From Microvirga makkahensis (GTDB lineage Bacteria > Pseudomonadota > Alphaproteobacteria > Rhizobiales > Beijerinckiaceae), in assembly GCF_009830105.1 (NCBI RefSeq), contig NZ_WURB01000008.1, positions 62,001 to 126,000 of the forward strand: 64,000 bases of DNA. The letters are read 5' to 3'. The position numbers and the translations under genes were made by a program. Under the pieces are notes generated by a model. It saw only the letters and a list, made by a program, of their open reading frames with translations, was not told the DNA's origin and searched no databases. Below, in pieces: positions 44,182 through 53,154 of this stretch (the first letter of the stretch is position 1; the number at the start of each line of letters is the position of its first letter).

Positions 44182-45051
44182 TTATCGTGGCTCAGCTTTC
44201 AGGCTCAGGAAGGTTGGGTCGAACTCGGCGATCCCTTGCAGGCGTGGCCAATCCTTGATGACCACGGTGTCACCATGCCAGGTGATCACTTCTTCCTTCC
44301 GAAGTTCCTGGATAACCCGGTTCACGTGAACGGTTGAGAGGCCAAGGGTGTCGCCCAGCTCGGCCTGGGTCAGGGGGAGCTGAAAGCTATCATCTGTGGT
44401 CAATCCGACAGCCCGAAGACGTAGGAGAAGCTCGCAGAGCAGGTGAGCGGTATGCTCAAGGGCCGAGCGCCGCCCCATGCTCACGAGCCACTGACGGTGG
44501 ATGGCAGCATCGACGGCAATGCTCACCCCCAGCAACCGGGTCAGATGGGGGTGGGTTTCGGTGATCTCGCGGAGTGCCTCGTGGGGAACCATGCCGATCG
44601 TGCAAGGCGTGACCGCCATGACGGCGTGGTCCATCACCTTCACCAGAAAGCTGTGGAGGTCCACGAAGTCGCCCGGCACGTGAAGGGCCGTGATCTGGCG
44701 TTTCCCATTGCGCAGGACGTTGTAGCGCGCAGCAAAGCCCGTGATGAGGAAGATACTCTCGGAGGGGCGGTCACCTTCTCGGACCAGTTCCTCCCCCTTT
44801 CCTATCGCTCTTTGCCTGACGACAGCTCTCTCAAGAACTTCTCGTTCCGAGTTTGAGAGATGATCGTACTGCTCAAGCTTACGGATAAAAGCGGCGCTCA
44901 GGACGGGCTCCTGCGAAGGACGGTTGCCAATACTCCTCAGCTTAGCGGACCACGCGCAGGAAGACGAGAGCGACTGACATGACCTTGTCCGCCAGGGATT
45001 TTCGAACCCAAGCCCCGGCTTCCTGGTGCCAACACCCTCATGCTCAGCCAC
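44182..45051 (-). CDS. Crp/Fnr-family regulator (subfamily A)
   Basis: A 289-residue frame whose core (from about residue 52, SAAFIRKLEQYDHLS) is a Crp/Fnr regulator with helix-turn-helix QAELGDTLGLSTVHVNRVIQ. The first 50 residues do not resemble the paralogs and contain no alternative ATG, GTG or TTG, so the true start is uncertain: either a real extension or initiation at a CTG near 44900 behind GCAGGAG. No recognisable cAMP or Fe-S ligands. Confidence 0.85.
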   Translation of the reverse strand: MAEHEGVGTRKPGLGFENPWRTRSCQSLSSSCAWSAKLRSIGNRPSQEPVLSAAFIRKLEQYDHLSNSEREVLERAVVRQRAIGKGEELVREGDRPSESIFLITGFAARYNVLRNGKRQITALHVPGDFVDLHSFLVKVMDHAVMAVTPCTIGMVPHEALREITETHPHLTRLLGVSIAVDAAIHRQWLVSMGRRSALEHTAHLLCELLLRLRAVGLTTDDSFQLPLTQAELGDTLGLSTVHVNRVIQELRKEEVITWHGDTVVIKDWPRLQGIAEFDPTFLSLKAEPR

Positions 45052-45116
45052 CTACGAGGGTACCGCCGCTCGGGTCAGGCAACGGATAGGCTAAAGCCTG
45101 ACGCTGCTGGGCTAGC

Positions 45117-45833
45117 CTAGCGGAACGAACCAATGAGACGTTCATATTCCGCCTCTGGCACGCCATAGCTGTCCCCGGCTGTTTCCTCCAGACCAAGGCG
45201 ATCCAGAACGACGATATTGCCCCGATTGGTTTGGATGATCTCCCGCTCTTCGAGGATGTTGAGCGCCTCCGTCACACTGGCCCGGCGCACTCCCAGCATC
45301 AGCGCGATGAACTCGTGCGTGAGGGCCAGGTCATCCCCATCCATGCGGTCGTGGCACATCAGAAGCCAGCGGGCGAGACGCTCCTCGATCCTGTGGCTGC
45401 CGTTGGACAAAGCCGTGTGCGATGTCTGAATGGTAAAGGCCTGAACATACCGAAGCAGCAGGGAATGCAGCGAGGAACTCTGCCGGATCGCCTGCCGCAG
45501 GCGCTCCGTCTCGATCCTCAGCCCTGACCCTCCGATCTGCATGAAGGTCTCGTGCGGGGTGCTGTCGACCCCGAGAAGAACAGGGGTGCCCGCCAGACCA
45601 TCACGCCCGGTGAGGCCGATCTCGATCCGGCGCCCGCCTGCGGTGTTCGCGATGATCGAGGTGATGCCTGCCTCAAGGAAGTAGACGTACTCAATCGGCT
45701 GGTTGGGCGTGATCAGCACATCACCCCGGTTGAGGGTCACAGGCTCAAGATGCGGCTTGAGGAGGTCAAAGTCCTCGGGGCACAGCTTCGCCAGCAGCCG
45801 ATTGCGAACAGAGGACTGGGTCAGATCAGGCAT
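45117..45833 (-). CDS. Crp/Fnr-family regulator (subfamily B)
   Basis: A 238-residue regulator with the subfamily B start VRNRLLAKLCPEDFDLLKPH and helix-turn-helix THEFIALMLGVRRASVTEAL. The subfamily lacks Fnr cysteines. A 30-base palindrome lies 122 bases upstream in the region shared with the divergent second nepR gene. Closest paralog in the window is at 46405. Confidence 0.9.
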   Translation of the reverse strand: MPDLTQSSVRNRLLAKLCPEDFDLLKPHLEPVTLNRGDVLITPNQPIEYVYFLEAGITSIIANTAGGRRIEIGLTGRDGLAGTPVLLGVDSTPHETFMQIGGSGLRIETERLRQAIRQSSSLHSLLLRYVQAFTIQTSHTALSNGSHRIEERLARWLLMCHDRMDGDDLALTHEFIALMLGVRRASVTEALNILEEREIIQTNRGNIVVLDRLGLEETAGDSYGVPEAEYERLIGSFR

Positions 45834-45954
45834 GAGGGCAAGGAGTTCAGAGCAAGGCGAAGGTTGTGGTTCTGGCTGCCCAGGTGGTCAGCAGGAGCGG
45901 ATATACAGGCGGATGGCGCCAGTTCAAGCAAGGAGGTCGGCGGCAGGCGGCGTG

Positions 45955-45984
45955 CGGCAAATGTGCGGTACCGTACATTTGCCG
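45955..45984. promoter_or_regulatory. near-perfect 30-base palindrome in a divergent promoter region
   Basis: CGGCAAATGT (45955-45964) is mirrored by ACATTTGCCG (45975-45984), with CGGTACCG at the centre; only one symmetric base pair mismatches. It lies between the divergent Crp/Fnr gene (start 45833) and the second nepR gene (start 46047), a natural position for an operator controlling both. Confidence 0.65.
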
Positions 45985-46046
45985 GCAACTTCGGCTCAGC
46001 TCTGACGTTGGGTGTTGGTGCAGAGCGGCTGATGATGGGGCAGCGT

Positions 46047-46259
46047 ATGTCGATTACTGAAGATCGCGGCCCCCCTTTCGAGCCCTTTCCGTTCATCCGA
46101 CCCGGTGAAGAGACTAGCCCAGTCCTCGGTCCTATGGCCCAGCGCCACATCGCTTCCAATCTGCGAACAATGTATAATGATCTCGTGCAGGAACCGCTTC
46201 CGGAGCAGTTCCTTGATCTCATCGCTCGACTGGATCAGGGCCACCCAGAGGGGGAATGA
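46047..46259 (+). CDS. second NepR-like anti-sigma factor
   Basis: A 70-residue NepR paralog: the core LGPMAQRHIASNLRTMYNDL and PLPEQFLDLIARLDQG match the two helices of NepR at 16215. The ATG at 46047 has GGGG 7 bases upstream; in-frame ATGs at 46032 and 46035 are possible. No sigma factor gene is adjacent, so it may inhibit the same or another EcfG. Confidence 0.8.
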   Translation: MSITEDRGPPFEPFPFIRPGEETSPVLGPMAQRHIASNLRTMYNDLVQEPLPEQFLDLIARLDQGHPEGE

Positions 46260-46404
46260 GGGGCAACCCTTCCCACCGGGAGCGGGCGCCGTGAGCGTCC
46301 GGAGCATACCTATCGCATTTCAGGAATACTTCTGTAGACGGCCGGCGCTCCCGTGCCGGACCGTCAATGCGCGGCCGCACTGAAGCACAGCAAAGCCATT
46401 CGGC

Positions 46405-47124
46405 CTAGTTGTTCAGCGGCAACCCGATGAGCCTGGCGTATTCAGCCTCTGGGAGGCCGTAACAGTCGCCCGCGATCTCTGCGAGCCGGGCACGGTCGAG
46501 AAGGTGGATGCGGCCACGGCTGGTTCTGACGATCTTCACGCCTTCCAGAACATGAAGGGCCTCCGTCACTCCTGAACGCCTGACCCCCAGCATCAGGGAC
46601 AGGAACTCGTGCGTGAGGGGCAGGTCATCGCCGTCCAGACGGTCATGGCACATGAGGAGCCAGCGGGCGAGGCGCTCCTGAATGGCGTAGCGACCGTTCG
46701 CCAGGGCTGATTGAGCAGTCTGGATCATCAACACCTGCACCCAGCGCAGCAAGATAGCCTTGAGCGAGGGGCTGGCCTCCATGGCGGCCGAAAGGTCCTC
46801 GGCCCGCATCCGCAAGCCTGATCCAGCCACCTGAATGAAGGTCTGGTGAGGAGTGTGATCGACCGTGAGGAGGATGGGCTCGCCCGTCATTCCCTCGCGA
46901 CCGATGTGCCCGACCTCCAGGCGCTCATTGTCAGGGCTGATGGCCACCACGGATGCCAGCCCCGCCTCCAGGAAGTGGACGTACTCAATGGGCTCGTTTG
47001 CCTCGACCAGCACCTGCTTCACGCCTAAGGTCACCGGCTCAAGGTGAGGCTTCAGACGAGCAAAGTCGTCCGGTGCCATGGCCCGGAGGAGCCGATTGCG
47101 AACAGTGGATGGAGAGGCGGTCAT
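46405..47124 (-). CDS. Crp/Fnr-family regulator (subfamily B)
   Basis: A 239-residue regulator, start VRNRLLRAMAPDDFARLKPH, helix-turn-helix THEFLSLMLGVRRSGVTEAL. Very similar to the gene at 45117 along its full length, so the two probably arose by duplication with the NepR paralog between them. ATG start. Confidence 0.9.
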   Translation of the reverse strand: MTASPSTVRNRLLRAMAPDDFARLKPHLEPVTLGVKQVLVEANEPIEYVHFLEAGLASVVAISPDNERLEVGHIGREGMTGEPILLTVDHTPHQTFIQVAGSGLRMRAEDLSAAMEASPSLKAILLRWVQVLMIQTAQSALANGRYAIQERLARWLLMCHDRLDGDDLPLTHEFLSLMLGVRRSGVTEALHVLEGVKIVRTSRGRIHLLDRARLAEIAGDCYGLPEAEYARLIGLPLNN

Positions 47125-47328
47125 GGCTCTTCCCGTTCAGGGCAAGAGCACACGAGGTCTCCCAGTCACCGGCGCCCAGAGGAAACTGTGCTGGTGATGC
47201 GACCCGGTATGAGGCCGAACAGAGACGCCGCCAACAACATGGATCGGTTCTGTACGAATTCGACCAAGAAAGCGGACCGAAACCTCGCCTGACGCATTGG
47301 TCCAAGGCCAGCCTTCCTGTGCGGCATC

Positions 47329-48105
47329 GTGAGAGGCTCAACCGTGGCGAACCCCTGGACCATGAAGATGGAGCAGTTCACCCGTTTCTCGCATGAGGAG
47401 CGGCAGATGCTCGACAGGCTGATCTCGGAGCGGCAGCGGCAATACGCACCTGGCGAGGACATCCTCCGGGAAGGCGATCACTCGCCTGACTGCCACGTCG
47501 TGCTCTCAGGTCTGGCTTCGCGCTACAAGCTGCTGCCAAATGGCGAACGCCAGATCATGGCCTTTCTCGTGCCAGGCGACCTGTGCGATGCGGAAATCTT
47601 CATCCTCAAGGAAATGGACCATTCGGTTGCGGCGATGTCGCCAGCGAGGGTGGCTTTGATCTCTGGCGAGCAGATGAAGGAGTTGCTCAGCGGCCAGGGC
47701 CGCATTGCCCAAGCGCTCTGGTGGGGCACGCTCACCGACCTGGCGGTGCTGCGTGAGCGCGTCGTCGATCATGGCCGGCGGGATGCCTATGAACGCATAG
47801 CCCATCTCCTCTACGAAATGCTGGTGCGCTACCGCATGGTGGGGATGACCACGGATGAGACCCTGGAGTTTCCGATCACCCAGGCTGACCTTGCCGATGC
47901 GACGGGGCTCACTCCCATGCACGTCAGCCGCATGCTGGGTAAGCTGAGGGACGAGAATCTGATCAGCCTCAAGAACAAGACCCTGACGATTCTTGATCCC
48001 GAGCGCCTGAAGGAGATCGCAGGCTTCAACCCGAACTACCTCCATCTCGACCGGGCTCATGACCAGCGGGACAATGTCGCTGATCGTGCAGGCGATCTGG
48101 TCTGA
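47329..48105 (+). CDS. Crp/Fnr-family regulator (subfamily A)
   Basis: A 258-residue regulator with helix-turn-helix QADLADATGLTPMHVSRMLG. Possible starts are GTG at 47329, GTG at 47344 and ATG at 47362; I give the longest. Divergent from the gene at 46405 across about 200 bases. A cupin gene follows 35 bases later. Confidence 0.9.
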   Translation: MRGSTVANPWTMKMEQFTRFSHEERQMLDRLISERQRQYAPGEDILREGDHSPDCHVVLSGLASRYKLLPNGERQIMAFLVPGDLCDAEIFILKEMDHSVAAMSPARVALISGEQMKELLSGQGRIAQALWWGTLTDLAVLRERVVDHGRRDAYERIAHLLYEMLVRYRMVGMTTDETLEFPITQADLADATGLTPMHVSRMLGKLRDENLISLKNKTLTILDPERLKEIAGFNPNYLHLDRAHDQRDNVADRAGDLV

Positions 48106-48140
48106 CGGCCTGCCGTGCCGATTGCGTAAGGTTACGGCTG

Positions 48141-48521
48141 ATGCTCCCCACAGACCCCGGTCAGCCACGGAACCTGACAGCCGATGCCGAGCTCGCAGGG
48201 CTGACGAAGGGGCACGGGATCACCCAGGTGCTCACCCGCTCGCATCTTGCTGTTACCATCCGAGGCACTGATGGACTGGAAGCGATAGCCGAGGGCACTG
48301 AGGCGGACATCGTCTATGTCATCATCTCAGGCTACGGCGTCCTGCGTTGCCGGGACGGAGCCCGGATAGAGTTTACCGCAGGCGATGTGATGATGGTGCC
48401 TGCCGGCGCCTGGCACCAGTTCGAGGAGGTGAGCCCGAAGTTCAGGACGTGGAGGATCATGGTGGGAAAGCCCGCTGAAGGCGGAGCCGCAGAGAGTGAG
48501 CGGGCTTTGCCCCTGACCTGA
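48141..48521 (+). CDS. cupin-domain protein
   Basis: A 126-residue single cupin barrel: the first motif is degenerate around EADIVYVIISGYGVL, the second reads GDVMMVPAGAWHQFEEV with one clear metal-ligand-type His. Probably a small-molecule binding or sensor protein rather than an enzyme. Follows a Crp/Fnr gene closely in the same direction. Confidence 0.8.
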   Translation: MLPTDPGQPRNLTADAELAGLTKGHGITQVLTRSHLAVTIRGTDGLEAIAEGTEADIVYVIISGYGVLRCRDGARIEFTAGDVMMVPAGAWHQFEEVSPKFRTWRIMVGKPAEGGAAESERALPLT

Positions 48522-48675
48522 GATGCCGTCCGAGCCTGCCAGGTGTGACACGATGACCTTTTGGTCGAAATCGTACATAACGGCCTTACTTCCGCTCTGT
48601 TCGGTATCGTACAAAGGATACTCTTTCCCCTGGGTGTCCGCAGGACCATGCTCACGCCCCAACCAAGGCGTAGCT

Positions 48676-48957
48676 GTGCCCAAGATGATTACGTTCCAAG
48701 CCATTCCCATTCTTATCGACGGCCATGACACGCAGGGTCAGCTTGTGCTGGCGGACGGCGAGTTGACGGCCGTGCTGGCCCGTCTGGACGGAGACGCTCA
48801 TGATCCCAAGCTGAAGGGATGGTGGCACCTGGAGGCAGGCTTCGGCCGGTGCGACGCAGCCAAATCTCTGGTCGTGTTCAAGACGTTTGAAGAAGCGGGC
48901 CCATGGGTCCAAGCACGACTGGACAACGTCTACTCTTTGCGACAGGCAAACGGGTAA
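48676..48957 (+). CDS. small protein, copy 3 of a three-member family
   Basis: A 93-residue protein closely related to copy 1 at 19204: ILIDGHDTQGQLVLADGEL and GWWHLEAGFGRCD match almost residue for residue. The GTG at 48676 aligns exactly with the copy 1 start; the ATG at 48685 is the alternative. It follows a Crp/Fnr gene and a cupin gene. Two ATCGTACA words lie upstream at about 48565 and 48607. Confidence 0.75.
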   Translation: MPKMITFQAIPILIDGHDTQGQLVLADGELTAVLARLDGDAHDPKLKGWWHLEAGFGRCDAAKSLVVFKTFEEAGPWVQARLDNVYSLRQANG

Positions 48958-49175
48958 GAAATCGGATCGACTCAGGCTCGTCTGCGGGCAAGCTCAACAT
49001 CGCCAGCCAAGGCACAGGGGTAAGCGCCATACCGAGCTTGTGTACCGGGTGGAACGGCAGCTTCTGGCACGCGCCAGTCGTTTGCCTTGCGGCTGCTTAA
49101 GCCTCAGGTCCGGACGTTGCATCCGTGATCCTCGATGAACTCTGAGGCGGCTCGTTGGGGAGCCGCCTCAGGCGT

Positions 49176-49541
49176 TTAGATCTCAACCTGTTCCGCAATC
49201 AGGAGGGCATCGTCGACATCGATCCCAAGATACCGAACAGTGCTCTCGATCTTGGTGTGGCCGAGCAGAAGCTGGACGGCTCGGAGGTTGCCGGTTCTCC
49301 GATAGATCATCGAGGCTTTGGTTCGCCGCAGGGAGTGAGTGCCGTAGGCCAAGGGATCGAGGCCTATGGCACCGAGCCAAGATCCCAGCAGGCGAGCGTA
49401 CTTGTGCATCGGTGCGGCACTTGACCCCTCATTAGGCTCGCACGGCTGATCCCTTCCTCTGACGAGCCAAGTCACTGTGCTTTTACCGCTTTTCAGGTTT
49501 TGCCTGAGATCATGCTTGCTCGCCGATAGAGGGTCACACAC
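49176..49541 (-). pseudogene. tyrosine recombinase (integrase) C-terminal remnant
   Basis: The last 75 residues carry the catalytic region of tyrosine recombinases: THSLRRTK (His-x-x-Arg box), LLLGHTKIESTVRYLGIDVD with the nucleophile Tyr. The N-terminal half, including the first catalytic Arg, is absent; the first 40 residues do not look like an integrase. Probably inactive, and a trace of a past mobile element. Confidence 0.8.
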
Positions 49542-49688
49542 CGTGCCGGTTCACATGCAGGAGTTCGATCTGCATGCCGCCAATCACAGAGCGAGACCGC
49601 ACCTCCCTTACAATGGGTGATCAACGGCTTGCAGGATGAGGTGAACGGCCTTCCGGAACGAGCTTGGCGAGCGCTCCGAGCCGCACAA

Positions 49689-51299
49689 TCACCAATCGAA
49701 TTCGGTCCCGACTGCGAGCGGCGTCACAATCGTGCAGACCACACCACCAGGCTCAAACCTGATCTCCACCTTGCCGTCCAGCTCCTGTGCCAGGCTGCGC
49801 TCGATCAGCTTCGTCCCAAAGCCCCGCCGGCTCGGCTCCTGAACAGGCGGTCCCCCCATCTCCTCCCAGCACAGCTCCAAGGACGGCTTGTCCGCCTGGC
49901 CCGTCAGCCTCCACGCAATCAGTACCCGGCCCGTGTCATTCGACAGCGCGCCGTACTTCACCGCATTCGTCACCAGCTCCTGGAGCGCCATGGAAACCGC
50001 CAGCGCCACGCGTGGCGATAGCCTGATGTCAGCCCCTCGGATGTCGAAGCGACCATCGCCGTACCATCGGTAAGGCTCGATGGCCTGCTGGACGATCTCA
50101 CGAAGGTGCGCGCCCTCCCAGTTCTCGCGCGTCAGCACATCGTGAGCCCGCGAGAGGGCAATCAGACGGGCTTCAATCGCCTCCCTGGCCGCCTCAGCCG
50201 ATGGAGCATTGCGCAAGGTCTGGGTGGCGACGGACTGCACGGTCGCCAGCGTGTTCTTCACCCGGTGGTTCAGCTCGTTGATCAGAAGGCGCTGGTGGTC
50301 TTGCGCCAACCGACGGTCATGGATGTCGATGGAGACACCAAACCAGCGGGCGATGCTGCCAGTCTGGGGGTCACGATAGGGCTCCGCTCGGACCAGGAAC
50401 CACCGATACTCCCCATCCTTCGAGCGGATGCGATGCTCGACCTCGAAGATGCCGCCCGTGCGCTTGGCTTCCTCGAATGCGGCCATCGTGGCGGCTTGGT
50501 CATCGGGATGCACGAAGTCTGCTGCGACCTGGGACGCATCCGTCGCAGTCGGAGCGGCGCCTGTGTAAAGAGACCATTGCCGGTTGAAGAACTCATGGCG
50601 TCCTTCAGCATCCGTGATCCAGATGATCTGCGGCACGGCGTTGGCCATAAGCTCCAGGCGCTCTTCGCTCTCGCGTAGATGCTGTCCGCTCTGCCGCTCT
50701 TCCGTGCGGTCCCGCAGGATCTTGAGATAGCCGAGCAACGCGCCATCCATGAAGGGCATGAGCATGCCGCTGGCCCAGAAGCGGGTCCCGTCCTGCCTCA
50801 GGTGCCAGCGCTCGTCGAGGGCGCGTCCCTCCGCAAGAGCCTTCTGCATCTCCATCTGCGGCACACCCGCTTCCCGATCCTCGGACGTGAAGATGAAGGC
50901 GCCATCCCGCCCCAGCACCTCACCCTCGTCCCAGCCGAGGATGTTCCGGGCTCCGCTGTTCCAGCTCGTGATGAGACCATCCAGGTCGAGCGTGATGATG
51001 GCGTAATCCGTCGCGCTCTCAAGAATGGCCCGGAGCCAGCCCTCACTGGCTCGCAGTGAGTTCCGGGTCTGCTTGAGTTCCCTGATGCGGGAACTGGCGC
51101 TTGCCAGCCTCTGGGCATGCTCCGAGGCGACCGAGGTGACGTCCTCTCGCACCTGCTGCGCAACGGAAGCCGCGGTGGCATCGCTTTCGGTCCGTAGCGC
51201 CTTCAGTTGAGCCCGCAGGGCCTGGTTTTCCTTCTCCAGGGTCTCAAGACGCTGAAGCAGGGCGTTCTGGTCCGACGACTCAGGACTTCTGTCGTGCAT
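49689..51299 (-). CDS. PAS-PAS HWE-type histidine kinase
   Basis: A 536-residue soluble sensor kinase: a coiled coil at about 12-80, two PAS domains (about 90-205 and 215-335), then an HWE/HisKA_2 kinase core with phospho-acceptor His in LLINELNHRVKNTLATVQ, the family's ALSRAHDVLTRENWEGAHL, and N-box LQELVTNAVKYG. Kinases of this type feed the PhyR-NepR-EcfG stress response. The start at 51299 lies inside the end of the ParD-like gene. No membrane helix, so it senses a cytoplasmic cue such as redox or light. Confidence 0.9.
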   Translation of the reverse strand: MHDRSPESSDQNALLQRLETLEKENQALRAQLKALRTESDATAASVAQQVREDVTSVASEHAQRLASASSRIRELKQTRNSLRASEGWLRAILESATDYAIITLDLDGLITSWNSGARNILGWDEGEVLGRDGAFIFTSEDREAGVPQMEMQKALAEGRALDERWHLRQDGTRFWASGMLMPFMDGALLGYLKILRDRTEERQSGQHLRESEERLELMANAVPQIIWITDAEGRHEFFNRQWSLYTGAAPTATDASQVAADFVHPDDQAATMAAFEEAKRTGGIFEVEHRIRSKDGEYRWFLVRAEPYRDPQTGSIARWFGVSIDIHDRRLAQDHQRLLINELNHRVKNTLATVQSVATQTLRNAPSAEAAREAIEARLIALSRAHDVLTRENWEGAHLREIVQQAIEPYRWYGDGRFDIRGADIRLSPRVALAVSMALQELVTNAVKYGALSNDTGRVLIAWRLTGQADKPSLELCWEEMGGPPVQEPSRRGFGTKLIERSLAQELDGKVEIRFEPGGVVCTIVTPLAVGTEFDW

Positions 51300-51453
51300 G
51301 GCCAGGCGCTCGGCGGGGGCTGCTCTGGGTATTCTCTTCCCGCACCAGCAGCCTGAGAGCCGCGCGGACCACCTCGCTTGCGCTCTGATACTGCCCCGTG
51401 GCCACCTGGGCTGCAACGAACTGTTCCAGCTCTGGGGTGATGGAAACATTCAT
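51280..51453 (-). CDS. ParD-like ribbon-helix-helix protein
   Basis: A 57-residue protein, MNVSITPELEQFVAAQVATG then SASEVVRAALRLL, the standard ParD antitoxin fold. The start at 51453 is the family start. Its end overlaps the histidine kinase start by 20 bases. No ParE toxin gene is near, so it may be an orphan that acts as a repressor. Confidence 0.8.
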   Translation of the reverse strand: MNVSITPELEQFVAAQVATGQYQSASEVVRAALRLLVREENTQSSPRRAPGHARQKS

Positions 51454-51653
51454 GGTTCTGCGGACTGGCATAACCTGCCAGCTAGGGGGGAAGAGAAAGA
51501 GTGTCAAGCTGTGTCACACATGCCGCCCGGGCAGCCGGCGTGCGGCGCAGGGGACGGAATGTGACCGTCCTGGCCTGGATGAGCTGGAGAATAGGCGTCG
51601 TCGCGCGAACTCCCCAGCACGGCCGCCCCAGGCGAACGGAAACGAAGATGAGC

Positions 51654-52403
51654 CTAGATGATCGGCTGTCGTCTTTCCCCGTCTCCAAGGTTAGGACCGA
51701 GGAACAGGTAGTCCGGGGAAAATTCGCCCGCCTGCTGAAGGCGATCCCAGTCCAGAACCCGGATTTCATTGCCCTGCGTGACGATCAATCCCTCGGCACG
51801 AAGCTGCTGCAAGATGCGGTTCACATGGACCGTCGACAGCCCCATGGCATCCGCCACTTCGGACTGGGTCATCAGCCACTCGAAGCTTGCACCATCGGTC
51901 CTTCGACCGACCGCATTCAGCCTCACGCCCATCTCGCACAGGAGATGCGCCAAACGCTGATAGGCCGCGCGCCGCCCCAGGTTGGCGACCCACTCGCGGG
52001 TGATCGAGGCGTCGATCAGCGTCTCCTGCCAGAGCGCCTGCGCCAGGCGCGGGTGGCCCTCCATGATCCGGCGCAGGATCTGGTGTGGGATGACGCCCAC
52101 CTTTGCCGGGGTCAGGGTTCCGACGCTGTGGTCCATGCGCCCCATCAGCAGGCCACAGAGGTCGACGAGATCGCCTGCGATCTGGAAGCCGGTGATCTGC
52201 CGCTTGCCCTCGCGCAGGAGCTTGTAGCGGCACAGCATGCCTTCCAGGATGACATGGCAGTCAGTGGGCTGCTCCCCCTCCCGGATCAGATCCTCATCTG
52301 GGCGCAGATCTCGGGTACGGGCAACAGCCTCGATCAGCACCTGCTTCTCCTCGCTGGAGAGTGGAGCAATGTGTTCGAGCTTGCGGATCAGGGATTGAGG
52401 CAT
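51654..52403 (-). CDS. Crp/Fnr-family regulator (subfamily A)
   Basis: A 249-residue regulator, MPQSLIRKLEHIAPLSSEEK at the start, helix-turn-helix QSEVADAMGLSTVHVNRILQ. Nearest relative in the window is the gene at 19772. It follows a response regulator gene in the same direction with a 67-base gap. Confidence 0.9.
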   Translation of the reverse strand: MPQSLIRKLEHIAPLSSEEKQVLIEAVARTRDLRPDEDLIREGEQPTDCHVILEGMLCRYKLLREGKRQITGFQIAGDLVDLCGLLMGRMDHSVGTLTPAKVGVIPHQILRRIMEGHPRLAQALWQETLIDASITREWVANLGRRAAYQRLAHLLCEMGVRLNAVGRRTDGASFEWLMTQSEVADAMGLSTVHVNRILQQLRAEGLIVTQGNEIRVLDWDRLQQAGEFSPDYLFLGPNLGDGERRQPII

Positions 52404-52470
52404 CGGGTCTCACCTCCGGCGGGGATGCCGGCTTCTTGTTCTGGCCTTCAAAGGCGAGGATGGAGGGTTA

Positions 52471-52866
52471 TTACGGCAGAGGGTGCGGGACGCGCTCTGA
52501 GATCGAGGGCACCACCTGGGCGACAGCCGCGAGAAGATCGGCGCGGGCGGTGGGCTTCTCCAGCCATGGGAGCCCGCGGAACTCCGCTGGGAGATCGTCT
52601 CCGTGGGGATAGCCGGAATAGATGATGACGGGCACGTTTCGGGCGAGGAGCGCCCTGGCAAGCTCAGTGCAGGGGCCATCCTTGAGCTTGTAGTCGACAA
52701 TGGCGAACTCGGGCGTATGGTCCTCCACCCAAGCGAGAGCGTCCCGGCAAGAGGGGAACGGTCCCGCCACGGCAACGCCTGCATCTTCCAGGGTGGCTTC
52801 GAGCGCCATGCCAATCAGAGCCTGATCTTCGGCCACAAGGCAGCAGAACTGGGATTGGGTAAACAT
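52471..52866 (-). CDS. single-domain response regulator
   Basis: A 131-residue receiver domain: acidic residues in VAEDQAL, phosphoacceptor Asp in FAIVDYKLKDG, conserved Lys in LEKPTA. No output domain. The ATG at 52866 is preferred to a GTG two codons upstream. It lies near the HWE kinase (49689-51299) and could be its partner. Confidence 0.87.
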   Translation of the reverse strand: MFTQSQFCCLVAEDQALIGMALEATLEDAGVAVAGPFPSCRDALAWVEDHTPEFAIVDYKLKDGPCTELARALLARNVPVIIYSGYPHGDDLPAEFRGLPWLEKPTARADLLAAVAQVVPSISERVPHPLP

Positions 52867-53154
52867 CGTCACGGATTACCGGTCAGGGTCGGAGTATTGA
52901 TAAGAGGACTTCTTCAGGTCCGAGTTCTTAACCGATGATGCCGTTGAGCGGGTGAAGGGTCCGAAACCGGACATTGCCTGCACTGCTGAGCTTCTTCAGC
53001 GGCTTCTCCATCGGGACGTTTCGTCGCCCAAGCGGGCTGTTACCCTTCCTTTGGCCCAATCAGACCCCATGTTCTGAGGATCGCCTGCCGATTTATTCGG
53101 GCGCAGGCGGCTGAGAGACACGACCGTGCTCCCGCCCCAGTATGGGAGCAGAGC

